Part shown: positions 5,890-6,120 of the stretch, one piece after another | How positions within the stretch are numbered: position 1 is the stretch's first letter | Layout of the letters: every line of letters starts with the position of its first letter | NCBI GenBank assembly: GCA_024763495.1 | Contig: JANTFJ010000167.1 | Coordinates: 1-6,120, forward strand | Source: Desulfobulbaceae bacterium | GTDB lineage: Bacteria; Desulfobacterota; Desulfobulbia; Desulfobulbales; SURF-16 | Direction of reading: 5' to 3' | Length of the DNA stretch: 6,120 nt | Program-made: the position numbers and the translations under genes | Notes under the pieces: model-generated | Databases searched by the model: none | What the model saw: only the letters and a program-made list of their open reading frames with translations | Told to the model about the DNA's origin: nothing

Positions 5890-6120
5890 GTAACTACTCA
5901 TCGGGCAAGCGTCCTAACTTCGCTAACCCCTGTAATTGTAACTGGTTACAAGATGCCGTAGATGTTCGTGATAGCGATCAATAAACCACACCTTGACTTT
6001 TGAGAAGGCACGGCCTGTAAGCGTTTAGGGATGCCGCCATGTGCCCGTTTCAACGCTCGCGATAATACATCAGGTATATCGCGGCGTTTAAACGGGTGCA
6101 GGGTGGTGTTCATGGAGCGC
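5890..6120. repeat. Structured intergenic repeat, left and central parts (right end lies outside the window)
   Basis: It begins with GTAACTACTCA (5890-5900), the same left end as the element at 1778, and the first 83 or so bases align closely to 1778-1861, including the identical loop and right arm TCCTAACTTCGCTAACCCC. After about 5972 the interior is different. From 6036 it is identical to positions 1-85. A GTAAGCG at 6018-6024 is the inverted complement of the CGCTTAC that ends the shared 25-base block in the other copies, so it may bound a nested hairpin unit. If the unseen end resembles positions 86-104, the whole element would be about 250 bases. No gene is seen in it. Confidence 0.75.
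6044..6096. repeat. 53-base imperfect hairpin, second copy
   Basis: Identical to 9-61: arms from CCCGTTT to AAACGGG with an ATCAG loop. Identity of both the stem and the loop across 6 kb indicates recent duplication or gene conversion rather than constraint on pairing alone. Confidence 0.8.

Noticed and set aside
1..6120. CRISPR array suggested by repeated motifs and hairpins.
   Set aside because: Repeat copies are few, irregularly spaced over 6 kb, in both orientations, with no spacer-repeat periodicity and no cas genes.

Overview
This 6.1 kb window looks like the chromosome of a Gram-negative bacterium, most likely a deltaproteobacterium in the broad sense (Desulfobacterota, perhaps a sulfate reducer). 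Two things point there: an LPS inner-core heptosyltransferase, and a very long fusion protein (DHH phosphoesterase, two CBS domains, tRNA-type nucleotidyltransferase) that I know from Geobacter-like organisms and Aquifex. The lineage is an inference from gene content; no rRNA or other marker is present.

Layout. Positions 1-104 are the tail of a structured intergenic repeat. Positions 124-1197 encode heptosyltransferase I (waaC-like). Positions 1198-1978 contain no gene but are crowded: a 169-bp near-perfectly symmetrical palindromic element (1242-1410), a second structured repeat copy (about 1427-1528), a consensus-like sigma70 promoter (1558-1587), a short repeat module (1627-1683), and a 159-bp miniature element (1778-1936) flanked by a perfect 8-bp target duplication. 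Positions 1979-5810 hold three tightly spaced genes in one direction: rpsU (ribosomal protein bS21), a XerD-type tyrosine recombinase, and the DHH-CBS-nucleotidyltransferase fusion. Gaps of 14 and 8 bp suggest one operon. Positions 5811-6120 are intergenic and carry another copy of the structured repeat, which runs off the window end.

The genes are housekeeping: outer-membrane LPS core synthesis, translation, chromosome dimer resolution, and RNA 3'-end or tRNA maintenance with nucleotide/oligonucleotide hydrolysis. The unusual content is intergenic. At least four copies of a mosaic, hairpin-rich repeat family share the terminal motif GTAACTRCTCA in both orientations. One copy has GTAA ends plus an 8-bp target duplication, the signature of IS66-family transposition, so I infer non-autonomous IS66-like derivatives. 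The first 85 bases and last 85 bases of the window are identical; they belong to this repeat family. I see no CRISPR, tRNA, rRNA, toxin-antitoxin or defence genes.
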